64,000 bases of DNA from Carettochelys insculpta. Lineage: Eukaryota; Chordata; Testudines; Carettochelyidae. Positions 23,386-35,185 of this stretch are shown in pieces. Below the pieces are notes generated by a model. That model was not told the origin of the DNA. It did not search any database and worked only from the letters and a program-made list of their open reading frames with translations. Within the stretch, counting starts at the first letter, position 1. Every line of letters begins with the position of its first letter. The stretch spans positions 10,155,001 to 10,219,000 of the forward strand of contig NC_134160.1 of NCBI RefSeq assembly GCF_033958435.1, in the 5' to 3' direction. Position numbers and translations under genes: made by a program.

Positions 23386-23714
23386 ATACCCACGGTGCAT
23401 AATGATTTCAGACTGCTTTCACAAAGCTCATGGGGGGGCTTGGCACTTAGGTCTCAGTTACAGCAGGACTCTGTCAGGAGCAGTTTCCGTTTGTCCTGCT
23501 GAGGCGTTGAGGGCTGGTGAAGCAGAACAATGACCATCATTTCCTGCAGCATTTAAAACTCCCATTGCAGGACTGACCCTGCCCAACCTCCATGAACTAC
23601 CGAGATCTGACAAGCTGCCAGAGTCCCTAGATCAGTGTTAATGCAGAATAGGAATGTGGCTCTCGGCTAGGAACTAGTGTGGAAGAACTGTCCCCAGGGG
23701 AGTAAGGCGAGAGG

Positions 23715-23975
23715 CCCTGGGCCAGAGCACGAGGCTGTGACTTGGGAAACTAGATTCAAGTCCTTGCTCGGTGATAGACTTCCTGTGTGACCGCGGGCGA
23801 GTCACAAAGTGGGCTTTTCAGCAGCTCTTTTGAAAACTGGCCCTTGTCTCTGTGCCTCAGCTGCTCCTGTGTACATGGTGGTAACTGCACTTCCCTGTGG
23901 CCCTTCAGTGGTGTGAAGATAACCACGTGGGAGATTGTGAGAGGTGCTCAGATACTTTGGTCGTAAGGGCCAGAT
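23715..23975 (+). repeat. MIR SINE
   Basis: GATTCAAGTCCTTGCTCGGT, then TGTGTGACCGCGGGCGAGTC and TCTCTGTGCCTCAGC, as in MIR. Confidence 0.65.
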
Positions 23976-25261
23976 GTGTTCCTTAGCTTGAGAGAGTCCA
24001 CCATGCTGTAAGTGTCCATGGAATTGGTTTCAAGCCTCAGTAGTGGGCTTTCCTCAACCCTTTAAAAACCCAAGCTGAGAACAAGAGCCCCTCCATGCCC
24101 CACTATTCCCACTGACTCAAGTCTGGCTTGATGTGGAAGTAACCAGCAGGGCCAGGGATCTTCTGCAGCTATGTGCTCAGATGTGAGCTGGGAGAGACAC
24201 CCATGAGTAGATTGGTGAGTCATGCAGCTGTAGCAATTTACCGGCAAACTGGAACTGCTGAGTTACTGACCCCACCCTCCCCTGCCCTGCCCTCCCCTCC
24301 CCATGCTACACAGGCTGTATCCACACAGCAGATAAGGCCAGCGATTAAGGCGGGTTTCAGTGCAATGAATTTGTCATGCTGCCTTCTGGCAGCATCAGCC
24401 AGCGGAGCAGTCAGCTCCTGGCAAGTGGGAACAGGCTTAATCAGTTTGAGAGTGAAACTTCAATGGAACATGAGAGACAGATTCTAATCAGAGTCCCTAA
24501 TTACAAAGAGCAGCCAAGCAATCGCAAGAAAGTGTTTTTCAAGCATCTTCAGAGTAATCGCAAAGAAGAATGACCAATAACTGGAGCGAGAAACTGGCCT
24601 GGCAATTGGAGTAAGGGAACGGTGGGGGTACAATGCAGGACAGGTTTGATTTGCAGATGAAAGATCTGTGTCTTAAGAACACTCTTTCCTCAGCCACTAG
24701 TTCCCCCCCCCCCCCCCCGCCCACATTTAGATTTGGAGTTCTGTCCCCAGCTGCTCACATTCGGAGCCATGCTGTTACGAAGTGGCTTTAGAAGCTGTTA
24801 TTTTAAAGCCAAATTTCTATTTCACTGATGTTTGTAGCCGGGTCTCAACTGAAGCATTTAATGTCAAGTGGCACGAGTACACCAGGCTAAAATGGAGGAG
24901 AGGCCACTTTATACATTACTATCCACCACCCTGCAGCGGTCAGGCTGACTTTTGGACGTGCCTCCAGAGAGCATTATGTTCTCTCTGACACTGTCTCTCA
25001 AAGGGAGGTAGCAGAGGTGATTTTAAAAATGGACTGAGCAGTCCTGTGGAAACTTTCCCCACCAACACTCGGACAGTGCAGGCTGGTTTAACTATGCATT
25101 CCTGACCTGCTCCTTTGTTCAGTAGACAGACATAAGTAGGTGACTTCTTTCTTACATCTTGCTAGTAGCCTATAAACGTGTCCCTAGGGAAACAGAGGTC
25201 AGCCCTGAAACACAGTCCTGTTTTAAAGGCAGTAAAATGACTTCAATTTGAGGTATGATTT

Positions 25262-25440
25262 AAACATAACATTAGGAGCCAGAAATTCCTTAGTTCTAAT
25301 TCCACTCCTTTGCAAAAGAGAGAAAGGAGAATCCACCTAAACTTCTGTGGATTTGAAGAAGTTACTTAACCTCTCTGCTTCGGTTGCCTATTTGCGCAGT
25401 GGGGTAGCTACCAATTGCTTGGGGCCTCACAGAATTAACT
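25262..25440 (+). repeat. MIR SINE
   Basis: AGGAGCCAGAAATTCCTTAG, AGTTACTTAACCTCTCTGCT and GCCTATTTGCGCAGTGGGGT follow the MIR order. Confidence 0.6.
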
Positions 25441-25450
25441 CACTAAATTA

Positions 25451-25770
25451 GCTTGTTGAACCTTCTTGTCTGGCACCCTCAGGACCTGACCAGTGCCGGA
25501 CCATAGAATTTGCTGGACCATGGAAGGTCAATATTGTCTAGCCCATTACTGATGCTTTCACTGCTTACCAGGCTCTTGGACATTTTAGGGGTAAATTGAA
25601 GCTAAATAATAGCCCGGAACATTAAGAGCCAGGACTGGGGGCTGTAAACGACCTATGGGATCACAGGAAACTTGTCCGCACCTCTGGTAAGTGGTTGTCC
25701 AGCTAACTAAAATCCTGCTGGATTGCAGAATTTGCTGGATGAGAGAGTTCCAGAATAAAGGTTCAACCTG
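25451..25770. mobile_element. Nonautonomous Tc1/mariner-like element, copy 2
   Basis: Same family as the copy at 21729: GTTGAACCTTCTTGTCTGGC at the left, AATAAAGGTTCAACCTG at the right. TA on the left (25449-25450), CA on the right where TA is expected, so one target base has mutated. About 0.8 kb upstream of SFN. Confidence 0.8.
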
Positions 25771-26543
25771 CAGACCTGCCAGCGTTTTGGAACAGAAACA
25801 GCCCTTTTGGCACTCTGCCCCTTCAGTTTCAGAGCAGGTTCACGGCCCCCTAGAGCCAATCTGCCACCATGTTTTCCTGTGCGGCACCACTGAGGGCATT
25901 AGTGGGATGAAGAGCAGCTCCTGATATTTCCCTGCATTTATGGCGATCAAGCTTAAAACGATAAAATGTTGAAAAGCTGCTGCAAGGTGAACTTTGGGAA
26001 GCTGCAGAATTGGCCCTCCCAGTGCTGGGTGGCCTCTAGTGAGCCAGAGAGCAGAGTCAGCAGCAGGGCAAGATTCCCACACACACCCAGGTGAGGTGAT
26101 CAGGAGGGAACATCTGGGCAGCAAGTTGTTGGCTGGCAAAACGGGCCAATTACAACAGCGAGAAGAGTCCATCAAGCAAACTGGAACCCAAAAGCAAGAC
26201 CTCTGCCTCAGGTAGCAGCCTCCTGCCCAGCAGATCTCAGGGAGGAGGCGGTGCAGTAAGATGGATTTCTCTGACATGGGCTGGTGCATAATCCGTTTAG
26301 CTCCAAGGTGAATCATTGCAGTTTTCCTTTTAAGGAGAGGGCTGACTGGGAGGAAGCGAGGGAGGGGCTCATTGGGCGCTTCTCTGCCACGCCCAGCCCC
26401 TGCTCCAGGCTGAGACGCCAAGCCAAAAGCCGATCTCGTCAGCAGAGCTGAACAGAGACTCAGAAGGCTCCCTGGGTGTCTGCCTGATCCTTTCCAACCA
26501 GCCTCCTTGCAGAGTGGTCTCCTTCCCACCAGCGCTCCCAGCC

Positions 26544-27284
26544 ATGGCGAGAAACCACCAGGTGCAAAAAGCCAAGCTGGCCGAGCAGGCTGAGCGCTAC
26601 GAGGACATGGCTGATTTCATGAAGGCAGTGGTGGAGCATGGGGACGAGCTGTCCAATGAGGAGCGCAACCTCCTCTCCGTGGCCTATAAGAATGTGGTGG
26701 GATGCCAGCGGTCTGCCTGGAGGGTCATCTCCAGCATCGAGCACAAGACCGAAGAGGGCGATGACAAAGCACAGCTGGTGAATGAGTACCGAGAGAAAGT
26801 GGAGGGTGAGCTGAAGGACGTCTGCAACATAGTCCTGGGGCTGCTGGACAACTATCTCATAAAGAAAGCCAGTGACCCGGAGAGCAAGGTCTTCTACCTG
26901 AAGATGAAGGGAGACTACTTCCGATACTTGGCCGAGGTAGCCACTGGGGATGACCGCAAGGACACCATAGAACATGCCCAGAAAGCTTACCAGGAAGCCA
27001 TGGACATCAGCAAGAAGGAGATGCAGCCCACAAACCCCATCCGCCTGGGCCTCGCCCTTAACTTCTCTGTCTTCCACTACGAGATCGCCAATGCCCCAGA
27101 GGAGGCCATCACGCTGGCCAAAACCACGTTCGACGAAGCCATGGGAGACCTGCACACGCTCAGTGAAGACTCGTACAAGGACAGCACCCTCATCATGCAG
27201 CTGCTCAGGGACAACCTTACGTTATGGACAGCAGAGTGCGCGGGAGAAGATGGCGGAGAAGCTGGGGAAGAGCCTAAGAACTGA
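26544..27284 (+). CDS. SFN: 14-3-3 protein sigma (stratifin), intronless
   Basis: Phosphoserine/phosphothreonine-binding dimeric adaptor. In mammals sigma is an epithelial, p53-induced inhibitor of G2/M progression (family knowledge). Single exon of 246 aa, as the mammalian gene is intronless. Start ATG at 26544 lies in GCCATGG; the protein begins [20 protein letters not shown]. The phosphate-binding Lys49, Arg56 and the Arg-Tyr pair of DYFRYLAEV (residues about 127-128) are present, as are [18 protein letters not shown] and the C-terminal helix ([19 protein letters not shown]). The stretch [10 protein letters not shown] keeps the Met, Asp and His that set sigma apart from other 14-3-3 isoforms. 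Compared with the human 248-aa protein the loop after [11 protein letters not shown] is two residues shorter, and Asn stands at position 38 in place of the human Cys. Acidic glycine-rich tail. Confidence 0.97.
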   Translation: MARNHQVQKAKLAEQAERYEDMADFMKAVVEHGDELSNEERNLLSVAYKNVVGCQRSAWRVISSIEHKTEEGDDKAQLVNEYREKVEGELKDVCNIVLGLLDNYLIKKASDPESKVFYLKMKGDYFRYLAEVATGDDRKDTIEHAQKAYQEAMDISKKEMQPTNPIRLGLALNFSVFHYEIANAPEEAITLAKTTFDEAMGDLHTLSEDSYKDSTLIMQLLRDNLTLWTAECAGEDGGEAGEEPKN

Positions 27285-27925
27285 ACTGCAGCCCAGCAAG
27301 CCAGGGTCACGTTCCCTGTTCCTCCCCATTTTTTGTAAGACATGTCTCAGCTCCCAAAAGCTCTGCCTGGATTCTGACAGCAAAGGGGACTGACTGGTCT
27401 GTGCCTACGGTATTCACACATTCTATTCCGCCTTCTCTTGTGGCAGCTTTGGGACAAATCCCCCTTCCCTTTCCCTCCCCTTTCCACATTTCTTGTGGTC
27501 TTCCCACTGGGCAGTTACTGCTGGGGAAGAGTGCTCCATAGTTTAACGTAAACCTGAGTGTCACACCTAGTAACACCAGGTGTTTCTGGTCCTCCTCCCC
27601 CAGGACTGGGGCCTGATTGTGCCTTCTGGCCTTAACATTTGAAAAGGGGGCACTGAGGTGGGTTGGGGGGGGTGGGGGGTCAAGACACCAAAGCCTAGTT
27701 GATCGCAGCTAGAGAGTGCGCTGCTTTCCTTTCTGTAGTGACTTCCTCTGCAGGGCTCCTCCTGGGTATTTTTTGCTCAGTAGGATGCTGGAGGTGTTGG
27801 GCTACGGGGGATTCTTTGTCGTGGGTTAAAAGTGACAAACTTGAGGTGCCTCCTGTATTTGTGTCTTGCCGAAGCCACTGCCTGCCTGTCCCTCACCAAT
27901 AAAACTGCACTTGCACCCCTGCCTT
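27285..27925 (+). other. SFN 3' UTR
   Basis: About 620 bases from the stop to the AATAAA at 27898. Contains a strongly G-rich stretch at 27657-27680. No open frame of note. Confidence 0.75.
27898..27903 (+). terminator. SFN poly(A) signal
   Basis: AATAAA, followed by CTGCACTTGC and a TTTGTAGTCCTTGGAGT GT-rich stretch. Only canonical signal in the first 650 bases after the stop. Confidence 0.8.
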
Positions 27926-30529
27926 TGTAGTCCTTGGAGTCACTTCTTTTCTGCCTCCCGGTATGCGGCCTGGCTAGCACTGCCCGGCCCACTGCACAGC
28001 CAGTGTCTCCAATGCATGGGAAGGGCAGAGAGGGAGCTCTGGGCATGCACAGGTCTAAGCCAGAGGGGAGTGTGATACTTTTCCAGGCAGGTTCCTGCAC
28101 GCCAGGCTGCCTGTTGGCTTCGTGCGGAAGTGCTGGACCTGAGCGGGTGAGCTGGGGTCCAGTGAGCCTTGGGAGCGGATTGCAGCCCTAGAGAGCCCAA
28201 CATGCCGGGAGACCTCATTGCATTTGATCAACGAGAGAAATAGGTGGGGGTGGAGGAGCAGCAGCTGTCCCAGGGGCAAAGGACTCTGAATGGCTCATAG
28301 GTGGGTGAGCCAATAGTACCAGTTTAAAAAAAAAAAACAAAAACCAGCCACTGTTCTTTGTATTCCTGCAGCTAAAACCCACCTGGCGGTAACGATCACA
28401 GCCAGCTCTGCTTGCAGAATAGGAGCTATTCAGCCCCACCCCTTGGTTCGGCCCTGCTCAGCATTGCAAGCCCTATTACTCCTAATCACTTCTGTTCCTG
28501 CGGCATATTCTAGCTTTGCCCTGGAACCCTGAACCTAATGAGGAGCTTTCAGCCAGATTCCCAAGATGCAGCATTTGTTTGCCTGGGATAGTGGCACTGG
28601 ACTGACAGATGTGGTTGTTTAAAACTGCTCTTGTTTAATGGTGACAAACTCCTGGTGCAAGGACACTTATAGTGGGTGAAAACCAGGCTTATTTGGCTGG
28701 AAATATAAATTAATTTGGAGGAGGTTTAAGCTAAGCTGAAATCAGCTGCTCACACCAAAGGAGAGTAATCGCACAGGTTTGCCTGTGTAACTAAATCAGA
28801 CAACCCACACTGGTGCAACACGTCTGTAGAAAAGTTCTGAAGAAGGCCTTTTGACTGGGAACCTTCAAGGGCCTTCCTAACCCGCCAACATGTCAGCAAA
28901 CTTCACTTGCTCTGTCTGCACTAGATTCTGTGTAAGGACACAGTGGGCAACGCAGTTTAAAGTGGTTTTCATCATTGAGAGGTGGGCGATTTCAGGATGG
29001 GGGCATCTGGTGAAGTGCTCCCAAATGTGAGAGTGTAGACATAAAACATACTGATACATCAGCCGTATGAACTTGCTTGGGATTTGTGAGCAAGTGGAAT
29101 GTCACAGGGGGCACCCTCCAGGAATCGCATTAAAGAAAAGAGCTGTTGCAGTGTGTTGGCCGTGGGGCAGTGGTATGAACGCCACCTGGGCCTGTGTTGG
29201 TTTAGGGACCAGCAGCAGGAGGTTATGTCCTCTCACAGAAGGTGCTGGTGTTAAAAGGATTAATTACAAGGATCTCCCTTCGCAGATGGGGTGGCTAACG
29301 CTCAGACCCCCAGGGACCTTACAGATAGACACACACTGCTGAGTGGCTGAGAAGCCAATACTGCATCCAGTTTGAAATGCAGGGGGAGTTTGGTGAGGGG
29401 CTGAGTGCAGTAAGTAGCTGGAATTTCACCAGGCCATCAAGAAAAACGTGCCATGGCAACTTTAATGACCACATGGGATCAGGACCTCTGGTTCTCTCCA
29501 AGCAGCCTCCTGTAGCTTTGGTCTAGGCCAAAATCCCAGCATTAACCACTCGAGAGCTACTTTTAAATGCTTCTGCTTTTCATTCAATAGCTCTGGCTGT
29601 GCCCTACAGCCAGAGTCACGACATCAGTAAATGACAGTCAAGCCTCATTTCACCAAGACATTAGATGGGCCATCTGAGTGGTCGGCGGCTAGAGAAAGGG
29701 TGGATTGGTGTGCAGAAGACAAGGAACGCTCTGCAGTTATTAAACTGGCATTTGTTCAGCTCATTCCTTGAGTGAATGGGTGTCGCTGACAGACTGTACT
29801 GAGTTCGGCTTTTGCCCGCCACTAGTTCCAACTTGACAAATTGTTACCAGAAAATAGAGTCATGCTGCCTCGGGCTGTGAGCTCATCAGCTCCAGCAGGG
29901 CTGGGCCAGCCTGTGGATGGGAAACCAGGCTGCTGGCGAATGGAAGGGGTGAGTCAATAGGCCCTGCCCACACTAGCTTTCTGCAGCTCTCCTACCATCA
30001 CTAGCGCTGGTGTAGAAACGGCGCTGGCGTCCACTGCCATTTTATCACCTTCTTCTGTAGTGCTGTTGGAGCCTGATCCTGTCTACACATGAGCTGCTGA
30101 GTCCAAGCAGAGCCTGACACCCTGTGCTGTGCTGCTGGAGGGGCCCATCTTTTAGAGGAGACAAATACCAAGCGCCAGGCCACTTGTGGTCATTAAGGGT
30201 AAAGTTTTGCTGAATCGCCAGTGCGATCTGGCTGCACATTAACATTAGTGAGAATTTGGGATCTAAATCCCATGGCTGGCCACATGCACCATCCACCGTT
30301 GCTGTGTTTCCATGGCGAGGGGAGAGTAAATCCCAACCCAAACTGCAGTGAGGCGGCAGCAGTTGGCGGAAGGGCGTCTGCACCAGTAACTCCAAGCGTC
30401 CAGCACAGTTCCCTACTACTCACGGTTTATGGCCAAGAAAGAGCTGCTCGCTAACAGCTGGCAGTTCCTGGCAGGCTGGGACGCAAATGGTTGGGCCCCA
30501 ACCCTGAAAACACTCCCGCCAACATGGAC

Positions 30530-30710
30530 CTTTCTGAGCTCCCTGACACACGGCAGCTGAGTATCGTGCATAAGCACTGGAACAAGGCAGTGCAATGCCT
30601 ACAAGATGCAAACTCAGGGACAGCGGGATAGACTTGCTCAAGATGTCCCAGAGTCAGTGGAAGAGCCAAGAGCAGGGGTCTCCTGACTCCTAAGCCTGCT
30701 GAACACCAAA
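30530..30710 (-). repeat. MIR SINE, reverse orientation
   Basis: GACTTGCTCAAGATGTCCCA, GTCAGTGGAAGAGCCAAGAG and GGTCTCCTGACTCCTAAGCC follow reverse MIR order. Confidence 0.5.
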
Positions 30711-31611
30711 ACTGTCCTTCCTTGCCCCCCTTATGGAAACTGCCAGCCATAGCGGTAGTTCAGGCTTTTGCAGCTGCTTCTCCAGGTCCCTTTTGCCTTA
30801 TGTTTTCCAAGGCAGGTTAGATCATGTCAGACTGAGGGCTGCAACAGGCAGTGAGGGAGCCAGGATTCAGGGCTATGCCCTGCTCCTCCTGCTCATATGG
30901 GGCCTCAGCCTGGGGATATTAAAGGGGCCAGTAGCCATGAGGATGACAAACAGGCTCTGGCCCTGTAAAGAAACCAGAAGTTTTGGCTTCATGAGCCCTA
31001 GCAAGTGCCCCCAAACCCAAATGCTGAGCCACTGTGTGCTGGACCTCTGCTGGCCCAGCCCCACCCAGGCTAGGCGCTCCTCCCAGCAGTGTGCACCTGA
31101 GAGCCAGGTGATTTGTGCTGAGCTCAGCATGAACATCAGCTCAGAACAGTTCCTGCAGAGCTGCTGGTGCTGGAGCTGAGCTCAGCACCTTGTGCCGATT
31201 TCGTTGCTGGCCTCACCCTGCCGGGCTTCCCACCCCGCCCCTCGCAAACGCCAAATACATGGCGCTGAGACGCCGCCTGGGATGGCCTAGTGGAAGGACG
31301 GTCCTGGCAGTTCTCTGGTGCAGAGACGGTGGAGGAGGGGTTAAGTGCCGAGGTGCACGTGCAGGCAGCTGGCAGGCACAAGGCGGGCGGGTTGAGATTT
31401 GCAACTGCTGCACAGGAATATGTAGAACAGCTGCTGTGAGAGGTCCGAGCTAGCCACTCTGGCCCCACTGCGTGCACCCAGGCTGGGGTGGGAGCTCAGT
31501 GCAGTCTGCAGCAAGCCCAGCGGTTCGTGCATTTCGCTCCAGGGCAAAGCACGGCACCGCTCCTTGTTAAACTGAAGCCAGGCAGGTTTGGAATGGCGTT
31601 TAGGGCACATT

Positions 31612-32135
31612 CCTGTCAGGGTGGTTGAGGACTGGACTAAATTGCCTTGGGTGATTGTAGAATCCCCAGCATTGGAGATACAGTTGAACCTCTAATCCAG
31701 AACGCTCTTTCTCAGCCAGCAACAGCCGCAATCTGGCATGAATTTAATGAGCCGGGCGACCACTTACCATGGGTGTGGCCAAGTTTCTGGCAGTCCCATA
31801 AAGTTTGTTTCCAGCCACCAGGCCTGGCTGTCCATGTTCTGTGCTGTGCTTTAGCTGTAATTTACCACTAATTGTCTTCTCAGAGCCCATCAGCAGTGAC
31901 GGTGTTGGTGATGCTGCTGGACAATATTGACCTCACGTGGTCCAACAAATTCTCTCATTTGGCACCAGTATGGTCCCGGATGAGAGAGGTTCAACCTATA
32001 CTTAAGAAAAGGGTGGGTAAATATCTAACAGGGATGGTCTAGTTGGTGCCTGGTCCTGTCATGAGGGCAGGGGACTCGCCCTGATGGCCTCTCGGGGTCA
32101 CTTTCGCTTCTAATAGTCTATGATTCTGTGTTTGC
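31612..32135 (+). repeat. CR1 LINE 3' end, interrupted by a Tc1-like element
   Basis: Left part 31612-31680 (CTGTCAGGGTGGTTGAGGAC ... CCCCAGCATTGGAGATA) and right part about 32001-32135 (AACAGGGATGGTCTAGTTGG ... CTCGGGGTCACTTTCGC ... TCTATGATTCTG) are adjacent pieces of a CR1 3' end. The DNA element at 31681-31998 sits between them. Confidence 0.85.
31681..31998. mobile_element. Nonautonomous Tc1/mariner-like element, copy 3
   Basis: Ends CAGTTGAACCTCTAATCC and GAGAGGTTCAACCTA, flanked by TA (31679-31680 and 31999-32000). Inserted into a CR1 fragment. Confidence 0.85.
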
Positions 32136-32780
32136 TCTAGGGAAGCTGCCCCAGACATTTCCTGTTAGTAATCTAAACAGAGGCTGGAGCTTGGACCCAG
32201 GCCCCCAGCTGTATGCCACATGGGCCCTTCCCAATTAATGGCCCTTTACCCTTGTGTAACCCTGTTTGGCCCAAAAGCCCAATGCCTTTGAATGTCCATG
32301 AACAAATGCAGCCTCAAGTGCCCCAGGAGGGAGTCTTCTTAGCCCAGGGACCTGAGCAGCCTGGTACAGCGAGGGGAGTGACTGCCAACTCTGTGCCCAG
32401 CTCAGTGGCAGAGGCAGGGCAAAGACCCAGGAAGTGAGCTCAGCACTAAATGAGAGGAACTTCCCTTGGCCCAGCTGGGTCACAGGCGCCCCCCCCCCCC
32501 CCCCCCCGATGACACTAGTTCTAGACAGCTGACTCCTCAGTCTTTCCCCAATGCCCAGCCTGCCCAACTCTTCCTTGGAGCCTGCCCCAGCTCGGAGATC
32601 AGGTGCAAGGCTGTGGGTTCAAAACCACAACAGATTGTTGGCCATTTATGGTCAGTCCTGGTCATGGGCTGGTTTCTGGCCTTTGGGTTGGGCAACTGTC
32701 TTGTTCCCATCAGCCCAGTCTCCACAGCACTGATCCTCTGGCCCCAATGAGCCATGGCGTCTGAGGGCCCTCCAAGGCGT

Positions 32781-32836
32781 GGAGCGAGGTTGGGTGGGGA
32801 ACCCCAGGCTGTTCCTGTGTAATGAAGCATCTCCAG
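32781..32836 (+). repeat. 56-bp local repeat, copy 1
   Basis: GGAGCGAGGTTGGGTGGGGA to GAAGCATCTCCAG; matches 34486-34541 with four differences, all transitions. Confidence 0.85.
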
Positions 32837-34485
32837 GGATGTTTCATCATCAGGGCTTTGAAGGCCTCTCTCCGGGACCACTGGCAGGCTCTGATCGCAA
32901 TGTCGCATGCTGCATCCACCATCTCTGCCCATTAATGATGCACATTAGTCTGGACATGAAACGACAGCACCGGCTGCACTGTGGGCGAGCGCGACCTCTG
33001 CCCCAAGCATGCTGCTGGTGGCAGTCCAGAGGCTGCGGCTGCAGTGGGGTAGGAGAGGAGCTTTGCTGACTGGCCCAGCTGAGCTGAGCAGATGGGATTG
33101 GAGCAGGGCAGCTTCTCGCCCCAGTGTGGCGTCTGCCTATTGCTCGTAAGGGCTATTAATGCAACGGACCAAGTCCAGCAGGGGGCTTAGCCCCCACCAG
33201 CCCCATATGAGTCAATGCAGGTGAACGTGCTCTGCACCACTCCGGATCAGGCCTAGCAGAGCACTTTTTGCCCTTCACCCAGGCCCTGTGGAGCCTGCAG
33301 GAGATACCAGGCTGCAGAAGCTGACATGAGGCAGGTTTTAGTATTACACCCAGTCTACAGAGCAGGTTCGCTGGCTGAGTCGGGGCAAAGACTCCAGAGA
33401 CTCCCGCCCGTGGGAATCCCTGCGTTCCAATTACAGCTGGTAACGTAATGTGAGAGCCCTTGGTGCTTCCTTGGGCGAGGGTGCCTGAGGTGATGGCGTG
33501 GGAGGCCCATCTGCATAAGCCAGAACCTGTTTGCCTGGCTGTGTCACCCTGGGCAGTGCTGAACTTAGCCTGTGCTGGAACTGGAGTCACCATGGCTCAT
33601 CATGCACGTTGTCCACTGCTGCCTCGCCTTCTGGGCCCTGTGAGCGGTGTTCTCTGTAAGCTGGCCACCCAGAGGAGATTCAGCTGATGAGCAGAGAGGC
33701 CGCAACTGCCCGTAGCTGGCAGCAGGTGTTTCTATGGTGGTGCACAGCTGCACATCGTTTGGTGCACGTAACAAAATCCATTCTTCCTAAGGATTCAAAT
33801 AATTAGCGGTCACCCTGCTTGTGCTGCCCTCCAAGCAGCTCAACCATTGCTTACTTCTTAGCCTCCCTTCAACATTCCCCATCCCACTCCCGCCTGCCTT
33901 GTGTCCAGTTCCCCTCCCTCTGGCACCTCTGTCCTGACTCTGCTCAGGTTGGGCCCAAACGCTCAATGGGATGCAACTGGGCAGCAGCTGGACAACATCA
34001 TGGCATGAGACAGAGCAGCGTGCTGGTGTGCCCCGGGGGGGGGGGGGGGCGGGGCAGTTCATGGGCCAGCCGGGGGACATCATTATCTTATTTCATCCAT
34101 CTTCCTGTGTATCACAGGCCAGAGGCCTTCACCCAATACCCCTCCCTGAGTCAGGAGCTCCCAGTGACCTGGCTGTCACCGGCTGGAGGAGGGGGATGGG
34201 GCTGAAGCACATATTACAGGTACTTATGAAGGATGCTAACCTGATGGGGCATATACAGGCACCCAGCAATTAGACCTGTGCGCAAGCACCAGCTGCACCT
34301 GCATCGAGTTCAATGGGAGCCAGCCACTTGCATTACCAAGGCTCTGGCCTTGCCCTCCATGGGGGAAGGCCGGCAAGGAGCAGTGCCGAGCCTGCCTGCC
34401 CGCCCCCCCCCCGCCCCCCCAGGCATGGTGCTGCAGAGTAAGTGAGCCAGGGGGCTGCTGTATGGCTCAGCTCCTCACCGGGTCC

Positions 34486-34541
34486 GGAGCGAGGCTGGGT
34501 GGGGAACCCCAGGCTGTCCTTGTGTAGTGAAGCATCTCCAG
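34486..34541 (+). repeat. 56-bp local repeat, copy 2
   Basis: GGAGCGAGGCTGGGTGGGGA to GAAGCATCTCCAG; partner of 32781-32836, same orientation. Confidence 0.85.
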
Positions 34542-35185
34542 CGGGAGCGTCAGAGCAGAGCAGCAGAAAGGGCTGGGCTGGGCGGGATCGGCTGAGGAAG
34601 CCAGAGCTGTGTGGGTCTGACTCAGCTAAGCCATGGCTAAGCGGTGGTAGGATCAAGCCCCTGGGGCGGGTGACCATGTCAAAGGAGGGGGTGACCCCCC
34701 CCCCGCCCAAGGCCAGTCCCTTTGCGTCTGTGCCCCCCACGTCGCCCTCAGTGCACTGGGGAGCGTAGCATTTCCCGGTGGAGCCGACAGCCACCACGGG
34801 GCAAGGTGGGAGGAGGGCCTGGCTCTGGGCCCCAGAAGGGGTGGGGCCGAGGATGGATGCAGTGGGGGGGGAGGGGCTCGGGCAGTCAGCCCCCTACACC
34901 GCTGGGACCATGGCACTGGCCCCCTCCCATGCCAGCATAGTGGCAGCGCAGTGCTGGTGCTGCAGCAGTTCAAGGGGGCCCAGCGGTCAAGGCATCACAG
35001 CTATCAAAGTAACAGTAGCGTCCGCCAGTGCGCCGGGCCTGGGGCTGTCCCTGCCCCAGATGGGCCAGGCACTGCCCTGCAGCGCATGGGACATTTGGAG
35101 ACACTCAGCCCCAGCCTCAGCGTATACAGGCAATGCTCGGTCATGTGACCCAGCCCCCTGAAAATCGCCTCTTAAGTTATAATGT

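Larger units (their letters stand above)
20742..26543 (+). other. Repeat-rich 5' flank of SFN
   Basis: No gene recognised. Holds two Tc1-like elements (21729-22041, 25451-25770), a reverse CR1 (about 23085-23385), MIR copies (about 23715-23975 and 25262-25440) and a poly-C tract (about 24705-24718). The SFN promoter should lie at its 3' end; I see no clear TATA box, only TTTTAAGG at about 26327-26334. Confidence 0.55.

Noticed and set aside
25669..25678. AAACTTGTCC, a perfect p53 half-site upstream of SFN
   Set aside because: Lies in a Tc1-like repeat and has no adjacent second half-site; single half-sites are too frequent to claim regulation, although mammalian SFN is a p53 target.
26327..26334. 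TTTTAAGG as a TATA box for SFN
   Set aside because: Weak match with no independent start-site evidence.
25840..26529. 229-residue minus-strand frame upstream of SFN
   Set aside because: No recognisable domain, overlaps the SFN promoter and 5' UTR, and has no splice or start context.
26460..27155. 231-residue minus-strand frame antisense to SFN
   Set aside because: Shadow of the SFN coding frame; its composition follows from the sense codons.
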